Origin: Calliopum simillimum
Taxonomy: Eukaryota > Arthropoda > Insecta > Diptera > Lauxaniidae
Direction: 5' to 3'
DNA: 64,000 bases
NCBI GenBank assembly: GCA_951812925.1
Contig: OX638370.1
Span: 78,164,004-78,228,003 of the forward strand
The translations under genes were made by a program, and so were the position numbers. A model generated the notes under the pieces. The model did not search any database, was not told the DNA's origin, and saw only the letters and a list, made by a program, of their open reading frames with translations. How positions within the stretch are numbered: position 1 is the stretch's first letter; each line of letters opens with the position of its first letter. Positions 1 to 12,056 of this stretch are shown here, one piece after another.

Positions 1-324
1 GAGGAAGCTGCCCTAGAAATTATGGAGAAGGATAAGATTTCAACGCTATCTAGGGCAAAGGTAGGTTTACCTAGCTCGCTTTCACCACAAATCACGCTTA
101 AGATGTTGCAGCGTCAAAACCCTGAGATAGACACCTAAGACTGGAAGATCTTGTAAGTATTTGATGTAAATAGAAAAAACAAAGGGCAATCCCTGAACCA
201 TGGGTAGATGCCAAAGGCGTTTCCACGGTCTAATGTCACAAAAATACAATATTTTTTATTCACTAACCAAAGGCATGAATTGACGACGGTACAAGGTAGA
301 GTCCACCCTAACCTTTCCTACATA
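1..324. other. Unassigned non-coding stretch
   Basis: I see no coding frame, RNA gene or inverted repeat here. The sequence is moderately AT-rich with mixed composition. Confidence 0.6.
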
Positions 325-455
325 TATCGGTAAAAATTTCAAGTGCTTCTTAACGAAACATTTTTAATGCGCTTGTTCCCATAGAAATTTAGAAGCACTT
401 ACACAATGATTTTTAGGCAGTAGTAAGCATTCAAATATCAAATTCTGCATAGCCA
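325..455 (+). repeat. Fragment of the AAGCGCTT palindromic repeat family
   Basis: This stretch matches the left part of the element at 27841-28516. Both contain a segment like TTTCAAGTGCTTCT, then CATAGAAATTTAGAAGCACT and ACACAATGATTTTT in the same order. It lacks the other end, so it is a truncated copy. The class is unknown. Confidence 0.55.
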
Positions 456-1430
456 TAATTTTCTCCATTAAATTTTAGTTCATTACTTTCTAAAGTAAAG
501 AGAAAAGTTATCACAGCACCATACTAATATAATTTAGTCTTTTGTATGGAGCTTAGATACCAGTACTTCAATATATGATAACTCAGAAAGTAAGGGTCCA
601 ATTAAAAACAGTTGCAAGGTGAAGTTTTTTGAGAAAGATTATGGCTATCCAATGCCATTGGGAAAATCGAATTACAATGTTTACTCTCTTTGTGCTAAAT
701 CTCAGTGTAAGTGTAACATTATTAATAATAAACTAATTACTTAAGCAAATGATACAACTTTGATGTTTTTAGGCAAATTTCACAGTCGTTGATATCAAAA
801 TGAAAATGAAGTTATTTCAATGTACCACGCAACTTGCAAAACTTCATAGCGAAATAAATAAAAACACCCGCAAAACGTTCTACAGCAGTTGGCAACACAA
901 ACTACAGTAAGCACACAGCTGCGTTGGCTATGTCTGATAGTAACAGCTAAAACACAAAAAACAAAAAGGTTTTCACGCTGTAACCAGTAGAGGTCACTGG
1001 AGTGTCCCCGCTGAGAAATAATCGTTTTCAATCGCATAGATGGTCTGTGCATATCCTTCTCCATTGATTCTGTTTACCCCTTCTCTGATCCATTTGAGTC
1101 CATTCGACCCATTCGCATATTTCAATGTCTGATTAATATTTCGCAATGATTTTTTTCTTTCTTCCTTTTGCTGCTGCCTGTGCTGCCGTTGTTGTCCCTG
1201 ATCATTCTCTATTTTGTAAGGAAAGCTTTCGAATGCACCGACAAATCAAGAGACTGACTCATTCATAGTGGAACCAAATTAAATGGTGATTTCTAATTCA
1301 ATTCATCTTATTGGTTTCTGGAATTTTTTAAGAATAAAGATTCGTAAACTCAATGGCCCTTATCATAAATCTGCCTGGAAACTCCTTTCTTGAGAACATA
1401 CCTCCTCTCTAGAGGGAGTGGATCCCGCCC
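456..1430. other. Unassigned non-coding stretch
   Basis: I find no supported gene. Open frames are short and have no recognisable motifs. The region is AT-rich with T-rich runs near 1150. Confidence 0.55.
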
Positions 1431-1914
1431 ACTTTCCGGAATCTAATCTCCGGAAGGTCTATTTTCCGGAATGTCCAAAAACCCGAAAACTTTATTCCGG
1501 AATCCGTTTTCCGGAATGCCTTTTTCCTTAAGGACTTCTTTCCAGGAAAAAAAGTGATTGTCTTTTACAGTGTAACAAATTATGCAAACCAATTAAAATG
1601 TACGCGAAACTTTTTATTTCAAGCACAGAATAGCGAAATTGTAATCGTGGGCACACGATCATACAAAACAATCACCAAAATGAAGAATTTGGACCATTGT
1701 ACACTACGATGGCACTTCCCGGTACAATTTTAGCCGTGATTGCTCTTGCGCGACATTCTTTAGAGCTTTATCGTATGCACTCCCAATATATTTTTCCTTC
1801 CTCACGTTTTCCGCGAGTGTAGAGAAAGCCATCGATTGACAATTTTTTTCCAATCAATTTGGAAAAATAGACATGCGGAAAATAGACTTTCCGGAAACTT
1901 AATTCCGGAAAGTG
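1431..1914. mobile_element. Non-autonomous element with repeated CCGGAA end motifs
   Basis: The left end has ACTTTCCGGAAT at 1431, followed by further CCGGAA copies near 1450, 1475, 1497 and 1510. The right end has the inverse, ATTCCGGAAAGT (about 1903-1914), with two more copies just inside it. The interior shows no transposase. This layout, a short palindromic motif repeated at both ends, is like that of the TAGGG-ended elements elsewhere in the window, though the outer terminus differs. The superfamily is not assignable. Confidence 0.5.
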
Positions 1915-2174
1915 TACGGTAATCAGACGGAGTAAAAAAAAATTTTTTTTTTGTGATTGCAAACTAGGGAGCCCAATATGTGATGACAACTGGAAAAGTA
2001 TGTTTACCTTAGAATAGTTGAAAAGTGGGGATAGGCAAATTCTTTTCGAAAAAATTTCTCCACAAGTAATTAGTAAAAAAAATAAACATTTCAGAGATTG
2101 GAGAATCGAATTGTCAGGAATATTCTGGATTTATTTGGAAAAATTGTAGGCATGTAAAAAAATTTTAATATTTT

Positions 2175-2365
2175 CCCAGTGTGCCAGACGGTTCAAATCT
2201 CCGCTTTCTTATCCGTTACGGATCCGTTACTGATCCGTTGGCGGGAGGGATTCCCAAAAAAAAAGCGAATCGTTTTTTTTTTTTTGGAATTTCTCCCGCA
2301 AACGAATCAGTAACGGATCCGTAACGGGTAAAAAAGCGAAGATATGAACCGTCTGGCATACTGGG
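2175..2365. mobile_element. 191-bp MITE with about 85-bp terminal inverted repeats
   Basis: The ends CCCAGTGTGCCAGACGG and CCGTCTGGCATACTGGG pair with each other. The pairing continues inward through TCCGTTACGGATCCGTTAC and its inverse, so most of the element can fold into a hairpin. The centre is an A/T homopolymer. It has no coding capacity. A half copy lies at 31569-31663. The target duplication is unclear. Confidence 0.8.
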
Positions 2366-3607
2366 TTTGTTCCACTGTAAAGTATAAAAACCCGACTTCA
2401 TATCAAACAGCAGCGGGAGTTGAAATCGCCTTGTACAATTGCAGAAGCGTAGAAAAACATTTTAACATTTTTATTGCAATTGTATGTGCACCACTCTAAG
2501 CACACATGTACACAGATATGTACGTGTGCATCGTCAAAACATGTGTGTTAACGCGCAGGCGCGCGCTCGAACGTCTTTAAGAACGCATCTTTTATCATCC
2601 GTCGGTCAAGTCGCAAGTTCAAAACCATTTTTACCATAAAATCAATAAAAAGATCACGCAAAGCATTAAACGATGTGAATTTTCCCAACGAATGTGTGTG
2701 CGCGCACATTTTCCTTTGTTTGGCTTTTGCGGAATTTCGAATTCATCTACGGCCTGTTTAATTCGGTTTAAGCCAAGTCCAAATATTTACATTATAATCA
2801 TGAATGAAATTATTGCAAACTCATTATCAAATTATGCATCTATGACTATATTACAGTTTCGGCTTGCTATTGGTGTATTTTTTCAATGGTAAAATAAGGA
2901 AGTTATAATTTGTATTTTCTTTTTTTTTCCAAAACATTCTAAGTATTCAAAACAAAATTATTGTTCACTCGACATATTTAAGTTCTGCAAAATTGCATGA
3001 AAAATTCTAGACATGAGATTATTTTAAGTTAACTAGAGTCGCCCAACAGTCAAAATTTTGACACAGATGTATTAAATAATTTTGGTACTTTTTGGACATT
3101 TGTAGTACTTTTTTGCTATTTGGTACAAAATAGAAAAGCTCATTTATCATCCCTGGTATAGTGACAAATCTGAAACGAAAAGAAAACGAAAAACATGAAG
3201 TCAGTGTCAATAAGCTTTTTATCTTTCTCTTTGTGTTGTACCTTTTTTCAGCTCTAACTGACCGCATAATTTGTCATTGTTAATACATATTAAAAAATTT
3301 GCATTTAATTTTAACTGGCTTAAGGCAAAATATTAAAATAATTTTAGCTTTGTGCACATTTACACTCAAATACCTTTCTACTGGTGTATAATTCAAAGTC
3401 GTGCTCCATTTCTGACATAGTTAAAAAGATAGGACAAATTTTTGTCTTGCGTATTAATATATATACACGTATAATGAAAGACAAAATACCGTTGTATTCC
3501 AAACTATAGCTGCTTCCGTTCTTTTTACTTAACCACAATGGTTCTAAGGAAGTTTGAAAAAAATAATCTAAAAATTGAGTGTGTAGAAAATTGACTGCAT
3601 ATCTGTA
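2366..3607. other. Unassigned non-coding stretch
   Basis: Nothing recognisable is present beyond CA/TG-rich simple sequence near 2490-2560. Short open frames here lack conserved motifs. Confidence 0.55.
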
Positions 3608-4320
3608 CGTAAGCTGCTATATACCTATATTTCTGGCCTAGGCAACACTAATGTCAATAGGAAAAATCTGGCAACACCATAATAAAGTTTGACATTTTTT
3701 AGCATAAACTTACTCACAACGTTTTGATGTACAAGTGCTATTTGTTTTGTTAACAGTGAGTTAAGAGAATCAATTTTTGCATTGATATTTTAAGCGATTC
3801 ATAAATTATGGGGTTTCCAATGAGAACAAACGTTTTTCACAACTAAGTGTTCATGCAAAATCAAATGTATTGAAGTGGAACTAGTGTGCGGTATGCCACA
3901 TGACGATCTTGCATAATCAGTTCACGCACGGCATCAATGTTCCCTGCCACAACGGCCGTTTTTGGACGGAATTCGTCTTTGAGCGAGCGTCGACCACGAT
4001 TGAATTCATTAAACCAGTTTTCACAGTGCTATAGGATGTTATTTCATCGCGATATAAAGACTTAAGTTCATCGATGCACTTTTGTCGTGATAATCCACGT
4101 CGAAAGTTGTGAAAAATTATCGCACGAAAATGTTCACGAGTTAATTCCATTTTTTTGCCAAATTGATTTTTTCACCGTAAACAACGCAAATGATGGTCGT
4201 ACGTCAAAACGTTCTGAGTACGTTTATGCTAAAAAATGTCAAACTTTCCAATGAAAATGTCAGATTGCACCTGGCAACACTTAGAGTTGCCTAGGGCAGA
4301 AATATATATAGCAGCCCACG
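3608..4320 (-). mobile_element. Mariner, internally deleted (copy A, 713 bp)
   Basis: The element is flanked by TA on both sides (3606-3607 and 4321-4322). The left end begins CGTAAGCTGCTATATACC and the right end is the inverse, ending AGCAGCCCACG. The inverted repeats extend for over 100 bp and include GCCTAGGCAACAC and TTTTTTAGCATAAAC. The transposase N-terminus is read on the minus strand. The catalytic core is absent. Copies B (13104), C (33751) and D (49257) have the same plan. Confidence 0.88.
3740..4150 (-). pseudogene. Mariner transposase N-terminal remnant (copy A)
   Basis: The frame starts at the ATG at 4150 with MELTREHFRAIIFHNF, the first helix-turn-helix of mariner transposases, followed by RQKCIDELKSLY. 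A frameshift follows STVK: copy B reads NWFNEFNRGRR at this point, but here the frame passes into unrelated residues. Farther down, a frame-broken match to the CSRW-PHNLSIA segment is followed directly by 3' terminal sequence. The catalytic DD34D region (about 200 residues) is deleted, so the copy cannot encode a transposase. The family assignment is from motif recognition. Confidence 0.8.
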
Positions 4321-4322
4321 TA

Positions 4323-5042
4323 AAGTAAAAATATGCAAACCGGAAAATCCTACTTGATCTCCTTCAAGAGATATTGAATTTTAAGCAATGGGTCTTATCG
4401 TTAATAAATATTCGCGAGAATACTTTGTTTTTTTAAACCTTAGCTGCTGTCAAGGCAGTGGCGCCAACTTTTGTAATGGTGTGCGTGCGAGGGTGGAAAA
4501 TTAACACAAAATCTTGAGGTCGAATGATACCGGTCGGAGCCTTATCAATACGGCTAGTATATACGGTGCTAGTGGGTGGGGTTTTGGCACCATAACCTTC
4601 AAGCAACACTACAATTTAGTTAAAGACTCCTTGGCCAAAACAAACTGAATCTACCAGATAACAAGGCTGGATACCATGGCTAAAAAGAAATAAAATGTGT
4701 TGAAAAAATACAAGAAAAAAAAACCCATGGTACTAAGTATTTAAATTAACAAAAAAAAAGAAGACAGATCTCTCAGGTGACGATTTGGGGGTATCGCAAT
4801 GATGGTATTCGCATCCCCTTTCCATGCCCTCCCAACCATGACCTTGTTATTAAAATTTATAAAGGTCCCTAAAGAAATATTCTACTTAACCACCGACAAA
4901 ATAAACTTAATTACCCATTTTTATTTTTAAACTAAGAATTCATTTATTGTATAATGAAAGTAAACTAAAAATCATTTCAATTTAAATGAAAAAAAAAAAA
5001 CAATAATCAAAAATTTCTTTTCTGTGTACCTATGTATCTTAA
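4323..5042. other. Unassigned non-coding stretch
   Basis: No gene or clear repeat is seen. The last 100 bp are A-rich. Confidence 0.55.
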
Positions 5043-5044
5043 TA

Positions 5045-5944
5045 TTGGGTGTACAACTTAAAAACCGGAATTTTTTAGCGAAATGTGATGCTTTATTGTG
5101 GAAAAATGTTACAATATATTTTATTCAAAGTATTGTCCATTGGAAGCTACAACATTTCCCCATCTTTCAGGCAATTTATGAATTCCATCCCAAAAAAATT
5201 GCGCCGGCTTGGCGGCCAAAAATGAATCGAGCCAATTTTCGATATCTTGAACTTAAGTGAAGCGTATTCCTGATAGGGCATTCTGCATCGATCGGAACAA
5301 ATGGCAGTCTGATGGTGCAAGGTCTGGGCTATAAAGCGGGTGAGGCAAAATTTCCCATCCGTTGTTTTCCGTTGTTTTCCAGGTAATTTTTGACTGGGGC
5401 AGCAATATGTGGCCGAGCGTTATCGTGGTGGAAAATGATTGACTCATGTCTGGTCGCATACGTTGGCCGCTCTGCCTGGATTTTCTGCTTCAATTGGATC
5501 AATTGTTGACGATAGAATTGAGCATTAATTGTTTGGCCACCTGGCAGCAGCTCATAATGGATCACACCTAGCTGGTCCTGACCAGGACGTCCTTTTCTTC
5601 GACATCAAAATAACCACTTTTAAACCACTCACGACAGCTTGATTCAGCTGGAGCATAGTCCCCATGAACTTCTACAAGAATGCGATGACTTTCGGCAGCT
5701 GTTTTCTTTGCAAAAAAATGACCCACTAGAACCCCCCGCAAATGCTGTCTTTTTCTCTAATTTTCGAAGTTATTCATCGTGAAAAATAATAATGATGCAC
5801 ACAAGATAAAATTGTTTTGTTGACTGATTTTAACAGCTGTCAAATGTACCTTCAAAATGCCATATATATAAAGTTCGAGCTTTCACGATATTTGTTAGTA
5901 CGGACATCCACCGTCAAATTCCGGTTTTTAAGTTGTACACCCAA
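5045..5944 (-). mobile_element. Second mariner family, internally deleted (900 bp)
   Basis: The 29-bp ends starting TTGGGTGTACAACTTAAAAA are identical in inverted orientation, and TA flanks both sides (5043-5044, 5945-5946). The identical ends suggest fairly recent movement, although the transposase reading frame is broken. The coding strand is minus. Confidence 0.9.
5121..5777 (-). pseudogene. Mariner transposase, deleted and frameshifted
   Basis: The start is the ATG at 5777 (MNNFEN, then an early stop). The N-terminal part reads AAESHRILVEVHGDYAP and EWFKSGYFDVEEKD, the mariner helix-turn-helix region. It then jumps to GVIHYELLPGG, so the segment holding the first catalytic Asp is missing. 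The second Asp is seen in IIFHHDNARPH and the third in YSPDLAPSDCHLF, as in DD34D mariners. The C-terminus GNVVASNGQYFE ends at 5121. A 10-bp tandem duplication of GTTGTTTTCC (5361-5380) shifts the frame just after YLENNG. Normal mariner transposase is about 345 residues, and about 220 codons remain. Confidence 0.88.
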
Positions 5945-5946
5945 TA

Positions 5947-8174
5947 TTAATAAGAAAAAATAGTGCAATGTAGAAAAATTACAAACTTTTACATTTTTTT
6001 GTATCTTTATGTTTAGTTTTTGTTTTTTGTTCAAAAGGTTTAAAAAAAAAAAATAAATTTACGTACAATTGGGTTTTGGTTTTGTCTTTGTTTTGTTCAC
6101 TTGTTTTTTTATTTTTTTTTTATATCATCTGCATATATTTGACGTTTTGATGTTGGTTTTCTAAGTGACCAAAACAAAATGAATAGCAAATGCAATTGTC
6201 GTGAGCTTCGAAATTTTGGCAGAGCGCAAGAACAAGTGTAAGCTAAGAAGATCAAAAGAGATCAAAACAACTAAGCCGAAGCTAGAGCTTATTCAGCCAT
6301 TGAATTGTTGTTGCGCTTTGTCGATCGAAGCTGCATGACAAATGCGTTTTGCTGTTGTTGTTAGAATACCGAATTACACTGATAAAAATAAGTGCATGAA
6401 GAAAATCTCAATTTGGAGAGTTAGAGAAATTTTATGATGTTTGAGCGGAGCTCTTCAAGTGGAATCATAAAACAATAAAATTTATGATGAGCAATAAAAA
6501 AAAGAGAATAATGAACAAAAATATGAAATTTTATGAGTTTGACTTACGAGTACTCAGCATCCGAAGCGATGAAAGGCCTTTCTCGACGACGATGATGTTG
6601 TTGTGTTTTTTTTACGTGTATCTTATGAATTTGATTTTTTTTTGTTGCTCTGTTAAATTTGTTGTTTTTGTGTTCCTATGTTTTGTGTTGTTGTATTGTG
6701 TATTGCAAATTTATATGTTAAGTTTGTAATTAAGTATGTATGTATGTAAAACTAATTTTTAATTTAGGATTTAATTCAAATATTCTTAACTTTTTCTAAA
6801 TCTATTGGCAATATTTTTTTTCACTTTTTCTTTTCTTATCCACTATATGAACTTTAACCATTTTAACTACTTAAAATGCATTTTTTCTAAATTTTAACTT
6901 TAAGTAAATTAATTCAAATTTGTTTTTTTTTCTTTCAAAATTATTTTCTAGCTTATCTATATCGATTTTAAGCCTAGCACTAATACTTAATTTTCTTTTT
7001 GTTTCAAAACTATGATTTGATTTCTGAATGTTTTTTTTTTTTTTTTGTTTCTACAGTTTTTTCTTTTTAAGGTTTTTATGCTTTCTGTTTAACTTTGGTG
7101 TGTATACTGAAAGTATACATGCTGGAATTTTTTTATGTTTGCTGATCTGCCACTCAATTTCTATTTTTTCAGGCTTCTTTAACTTCTTCTGGGAACAGTT
7201 TTTCGGGAGATCCAAAAATTTGGTACATCAAGATGTACAAAGTTTGAGGCTAGGATTTAATTTAAAAATTTAATGTATGAAAACTTTAGGGAACTTAGCC
7301 ATTTTACTACCTTTGCTTAATTTTTCCTGGGTTATATCGGCTCAGTTTGATCAAATGTTTATTATTCTTCAAATTTTTCAATTATAATAATTTAAATAAA
7401 AAATTAATTGATTTTCATTTATACTAAATATAGTAAACCAAGAAAAACTGTATTGAATTTTATGATGATTAAAGATTTTTTGAAGATTCTTCTGATGATA
7501 GGTCTGCACTCGCCGAAAATTCACAGGAAAAGGAAGAGTTTCTGTATGTTAGCCATGAGTAATTTTTGACAGATTAAAAATTAGCATGTATACCAACTTA
7601 TGAAATAAACAGCTGGGTACGTGTAAATTCATCACATATCGCAACCATTTGGCAAATAAAGTGCAAACGAAAAATCGCACGATAAAAAGTTTGGCAAAAC
7701 TTAAATTTTCCAATTTTTTTTGCAAAATAAAAATTTTAAATTCGAAACTATATGGTAAATAAAGAAAAAATTTTAAAAATTATATAAGGGTAGATTTGTA
7801 CATTACACTTTTGATTTTGAAAATCCACTTAAATGATTAAAATATCCGTTTTTAATTAAAAAAGCAAAGCGTCAACATAATTTTCACAAATTTTATCCAG
7901 ATGTAATTGCTATTGCTTGTTTATCTGCATTTTTTTTAAGTTATCGATATTAAAATTAAAAAGTATCCCTGCAGAAAGGTGAGTTTCTGTTCATAAAATA
8001 TTCACTATTGCAAGTGCTCCCTCTCGAAAGTGAGTATATTTTCCAGAAGGAAGTTTCACGGCAGATTTACGATAAGGCCCAATGTTTTTTGACTTTTTAT
8101 TAAAAAATTAAATTTTTGCGTATTAAAAAAAAAAAACAAGAAGAACAAAATATAAGGCAATTTTTCATAGGTGC
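5947..8174. other. T-rich unassigned stretch
   Basis: Long poly-T and poly-A runs create spurious hydrophobic open frames. I see no transposon ends or conserved protein motifs. The 6190-6360 portion is of higher complexity and could be unique sequence. Confidence 0.5.
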
Positions 8175-8292
8175 TATTTTTCCGAGAAATTTTTAAAAAT
8201 ATTGAAATATTGTGTTTGTTGTAGACGATCCAAAATTTTACATTGACAGCGCTTGGCTCAGTGATTTTGAAAAGCTGACACCATTGATCTTT
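8175..8292 (+). repeat. Right-end fragment of the GGTGTCAGCG element family
   Basis: This matches the right end of the element at 25906-26463. Both share AAATATTGAAATATT-like sequence, GTTGTTGTA, GGCTCAGTGATTT and a terminal CTGACAYC. The left end is not present. Confidence 0.6.
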
Positions 8293-8657
8293 ATCACCCA
8301 AGGAGTTTGTTTTAGGACTGCCAAAAGGACATTTTATACCTAGTAGCTCAACCATATTTCAACGAACTTACAAGTATTTGATTTTGATGCAAAGTTAAGG
8401 AATGTAGTTACAAACCGGTTGAGAAATGGTAGATTGGGAAGTTGAAAATGAACAAGTTTAAATATTTTAAATAGTAAATTAAAAAGACAATTTAAAAAGC
8501 GTGGCACTTTCCATAAAAGTGAAACTTTAAAATAAGTAACGTACTGAGTGCGTTTTAAAAAAATTTCAAGAAGTAAAATAAAAATTTTGGAAAGAAAATC
8601 AAACAATGCAACTGAAATTCTCAAAAATTCTAAAATAAAAATTTTAAAGCAATACAA

Positions 8658-9025
8658 GCTAATAGGGGTGTAACCTTTGGCCTGGCCAAACATTAAATAA
8701 CCTACACTGCAGTATTTTGAAAATTTTTCTTATATGGGCAGTAGGCGTATGCATTGACCGCTTTCGCTTATTTTCAATCTCACGAAGTAGCTTTGACGGT
8801 GGAGGCAGTGTACCAAATTTCATTGAATTATCTTGCTCAGTTTCCCCAAAAAATGTATTTCCACATACAGCCAGCCAGCCAGTCAGCCACATAGACCGAC
8901 ATGGCTATATCGACTCAATAGGTGATCAATAACATACATATATACTTTTCTATATCTGCCACGCCTCCTTCTCTGTGTTACAAACGGAAGGACAAAGTGA
9001 ATACACACTGGGTGTAGAGTATAAA
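8658..9025 (+). mobile_element. DINE-1/INE-1-like Helitron-derived repeat, short copy
   Basis: It starts with TAGGGGTGTAACCTTTGGCC and carries one core module (TATATGGGCAGTAGGCG). A GCCAGCCAGCCAG microsatellite follows, then ACATGGCTATATCGACTC, TATATACTTTTCTATATCTG, the segment GCCACGCCTCCTTCTCTG, and the end GGGTGTAGAGTATAAA. The order of a GACAGACGG-type microsatellite, ATGGCTATATCGACTC, ATATATACTTT and a terminal ACCC...GGGTATAA hairpin is what I know from Drosophila DINE-1/INE-1 elements (non-autonomous Helentrons). The homology is inferred from memory. Confidence 0.75.
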
Positions 9026-10800
9026 AGTAGTTGATAACGACACATTCAAGTTCAAATTTTAGACATAATTCTCAGGACCAGGTTGAACATAACATGAGTC
9101 AAAAACCATTTACTATTTTCATTTCGCATATCGTTTGTTTTGTAAAACTTCTCAAATGACAATATTTTAAACTATTTCCAGTCAAAAGATAAACTGAAAA
9201 TATTACGCCATACATATGTATCACATAAGGTTGACATAACTGGAAGCTACGGATCTATTCGATATGAAAACTTTAATCACTAACGTCTTACCCATATAAT
9301 CAATGACAAAAAACTGATCTGATTAAATCAATTGCAATGTCATTATTTTTCTTGGAGATTTTTAATTCCTCAACTTTGTGCTTTACAACGACATGGTGAC
9401 AATTTCAATCATGCCCCTTCCTTTCTGAATTTTAATCTCGCATTGAGGATTAACGAAAGCTCATTGGAGAGCAATGACAATACCCATATTAATTAAACAC
9501 GCCTTGAGCTGAATTACGAGTATAACAGTAACAACTGCTATGGACATGAAAAAATCGAAAAAAAAACATACGATTTGATGCTTTGAAGGGTCTTAAATTG
9601 TTGCCGATTGTTTTCTATGACATTCTTGGCTTATTGTGCGTTAATTTGATTTTGAAATTGTTTGACAAACTCGGGCCAAACTTTGTTTGCTTAGCTTATT
9701 TATGTAATGTAACCCAATGAGAACAGAAAATTGCATGTGACAGGAGCAAATTTTTAACGTTTCCACCGAAGATTTAGCAGTGACAATATTTAGTCGATAT
9801 CCATCCATCCATTTCCACCGGAAAAAATGGATATTTTTCGACAGTAAATGTCATAGGTAGGAAAATTTGTTATTCTTCCATTTGCTTTTTTTAATGAAAT
9901 TTTATGCCAATTGGTAGCTCTGTTGAAATTTATATGAAGATTTAAAATAAATCTCGTTAGGAGTCGATTTATTTTTGTATGGGAAATCATGCGTTTTACA
10001 GCGAGATATAGAGCTAAATCTCGAAACAAGGTAAATCACCTCACAAATCTCCGATGGTAACAAAACTCAATTCAAAATCGCAAAAAAATTTCATCTCTTC
10101 GAGGAAATAATAGCCCTTGAAGGAGAGGGTGGCTGACATGTATAAGACAATGGTGAAGAAAGAACTGCTGGAGCTATTGCTTAATGTCAAAATCATTTAC
10201 TTGGCGCTCATGACAGGATATTGTACATATAAGTGCTTTCTCAAAAATGAAGAACTCTTAAGCTGCATAAACTCTTAACAACTTGGCAATAATTAGCATT
10301 GGTATTCAATTCCTTTTTGATTTTATATAAATGAGGTTTTATACTGAAGTAAAAAATTTTACATTATGTATTGTATTTCATGCTTGATATAACACTGAAC
10401 TTATAGCCCTCTACAATTCTAAATGCGGTACTGACACACAAGTGAAGTTCAGTAATGAAAATGTGTGTGATGTATAATGTCAATGCACTTTTCCTACTGG
10501 GTGCTGGACTCTTAGATAAAAGTGTTTACTTTTTTATTTATTTGCTACAGAGGCCAACCCACTCGTTAGACGACCATATAATTTTTAACGCATGTGGAAA
10601 GATGGAAGGTGTGCGTTGATCTTGTTATAGGTTTGCCCTAATGTCAAATGCGATTTGTTTGTTGTTGGCAACGCATTTATCACGTATTGAGTTAACAAGA
10701 TTAACTTTGCCCGGAAATCAATTAATTTAAGTACAAGCTCAGTTTTTATAGCCAATGTCATTGAATGAGTGTCAGTGGGAAAGTAAAGGATTACTTACTA
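9026..10800. other. Unassigned non-coding stretch
   Basis: AT-rich sequence of mixed complexity. No coding frame, inverted repeat or RNA gene could be supported. Confidence 0.55.
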
Positions 10801-11495
10801 CACAGAAAAAAAAAATATCGGTCAATCCAACCGATTTCGACGATAGAAATTGCACCAACCCGCAGTAAAGGTTAAATTGACTGTGCAGTCCAGTAAAGTT
10901 ACTGTAAAAATAGTACTGTACAGTAGCTGTTAAAATGTTTAGGTACTGTGCAAAACAGTTAATTTAACCCAGATTTTCGATAGAAATTGCACCAACCCGG
11001 AGTTTTTGTATTTTGACCGTAGAACTCGGTTTAGAAACTTTCAATCGCAGTTACAGTAAAAATAACCTTCTTAAAAGGTCGGTAACAATATAAACTGTTC
11101 CAAACAGTTAAAACTGTTTTGGAACGGTTTAATAGTTAGCACCCCAGAAGGGCTGTAACTAGCCGTATCCAAAAACTCGTAGAAATTGTAGCAAACAACT
11201 TCTACGGTGACACCATTTCAAATGGCAAAATATCAGTACAACTCTAGCAAACTTATGTTGATTTATTCTTAAACAATGTGAGAATTTTATGAACCTGTTA
11301 AACACTCAATTCAAAATGTTATTCATATGAAAAAAAAAAATTTATGGAATACAAAATGTACAGTTGAATTCAACTGTAGAAAAGTAAAGCTGATTCTGAA
11401 ATTTTGAATTTTTGTTTTTGTTTCCTATAGAAAATTTGAAAAACTATAGAATACAAAATTTATAGTTAATTTTACCGTCAGTTTTTTTTTCTGTG
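10801..11495. mobile_element. TA-flanked non-autonomous element with CACAGAAAA ends
   Basis: Ends CACAGAAAAAAAAA and TTTTTTTTTCTGTG are inverted and each is flanked by TA (10799-10800, 11496-11497). Inside, a 25-bp sequence beginning CGATAGAAATTGCACCAACC occurs twice in direct orientation (10841-10865 and 10979-11003). There is also AACTGTTCCAAACAGTT-type palindromic sequence near 11093-11130. No transposase is present. The end A-runs are low complexity, so the exact boundary is less certain than the TA flanks suggest. Confidence 0.6.
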
Positions 11496-12056
11496 TATGG
11501 AATAGAGTTGCCAATCTTATTTCGTTATAAAATTTGCATAAATTTTTAAATGACCTAAACTTTTAAAACTTGAAATTATTTTCACAATTTTATTTGCTGC
11601 TCTTTTTTATGTAATTTTTATGAATTTTGCGCTGAATTAACCTTTAAATCATTAAATAATTTTTACAAATTTATTTTCATCAATTCGGTAACATTGTTCT
11701 TCTGTCAAAAAGCATGCAGCAAGCGACAAAGTTGAAAAGTTCGAACTTTGTACTACGCCGCAAGCTTCAGCTAAAGCGTTAACTTCACATTGTGTTGACG
11801 CGTATTAAAATATGTGTAGTCTACTTTTGACAGTTCGTCGCTTACTTCGTACTTCAAGCTTCAGCTACACATTCTGTTTCAGCAGTAAAGTTCAAGTTGG
11901 GAAAATTCTTCACTCGTTCGATTATACCCACAGCGCAAAGAACTGCATCTTTTGACAGTATTAATTTTTATTATTAGTTCCTAATTTTATAACGTCTAAG
12001 TTAATTTAAAGTAAAATAAAATATTTCGGGCTTATAATTATTTCGGGAAATTTTGC
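11496..12056. other. Unassigned non-coding stretch
   Basis: AT-rich with no gene seen. A partial inverted repeat around AAGCTTCAGCTA (11763 and 11859) is too short to classify. Confidence 0.5.

Noticed and set aside
5024..5260. The plus-strand frame over the mariner at 5045-5944
   Set aside because: It is antisense to the transposase C-terminus, so it is a shadow frame.
6484..7273. Small hydrophobic proteins in the T-rich region
   Set aside because: The Phe/Leu/Cys-rich translations come from poly-T and TTG-rich sequence and have no supporting motif.
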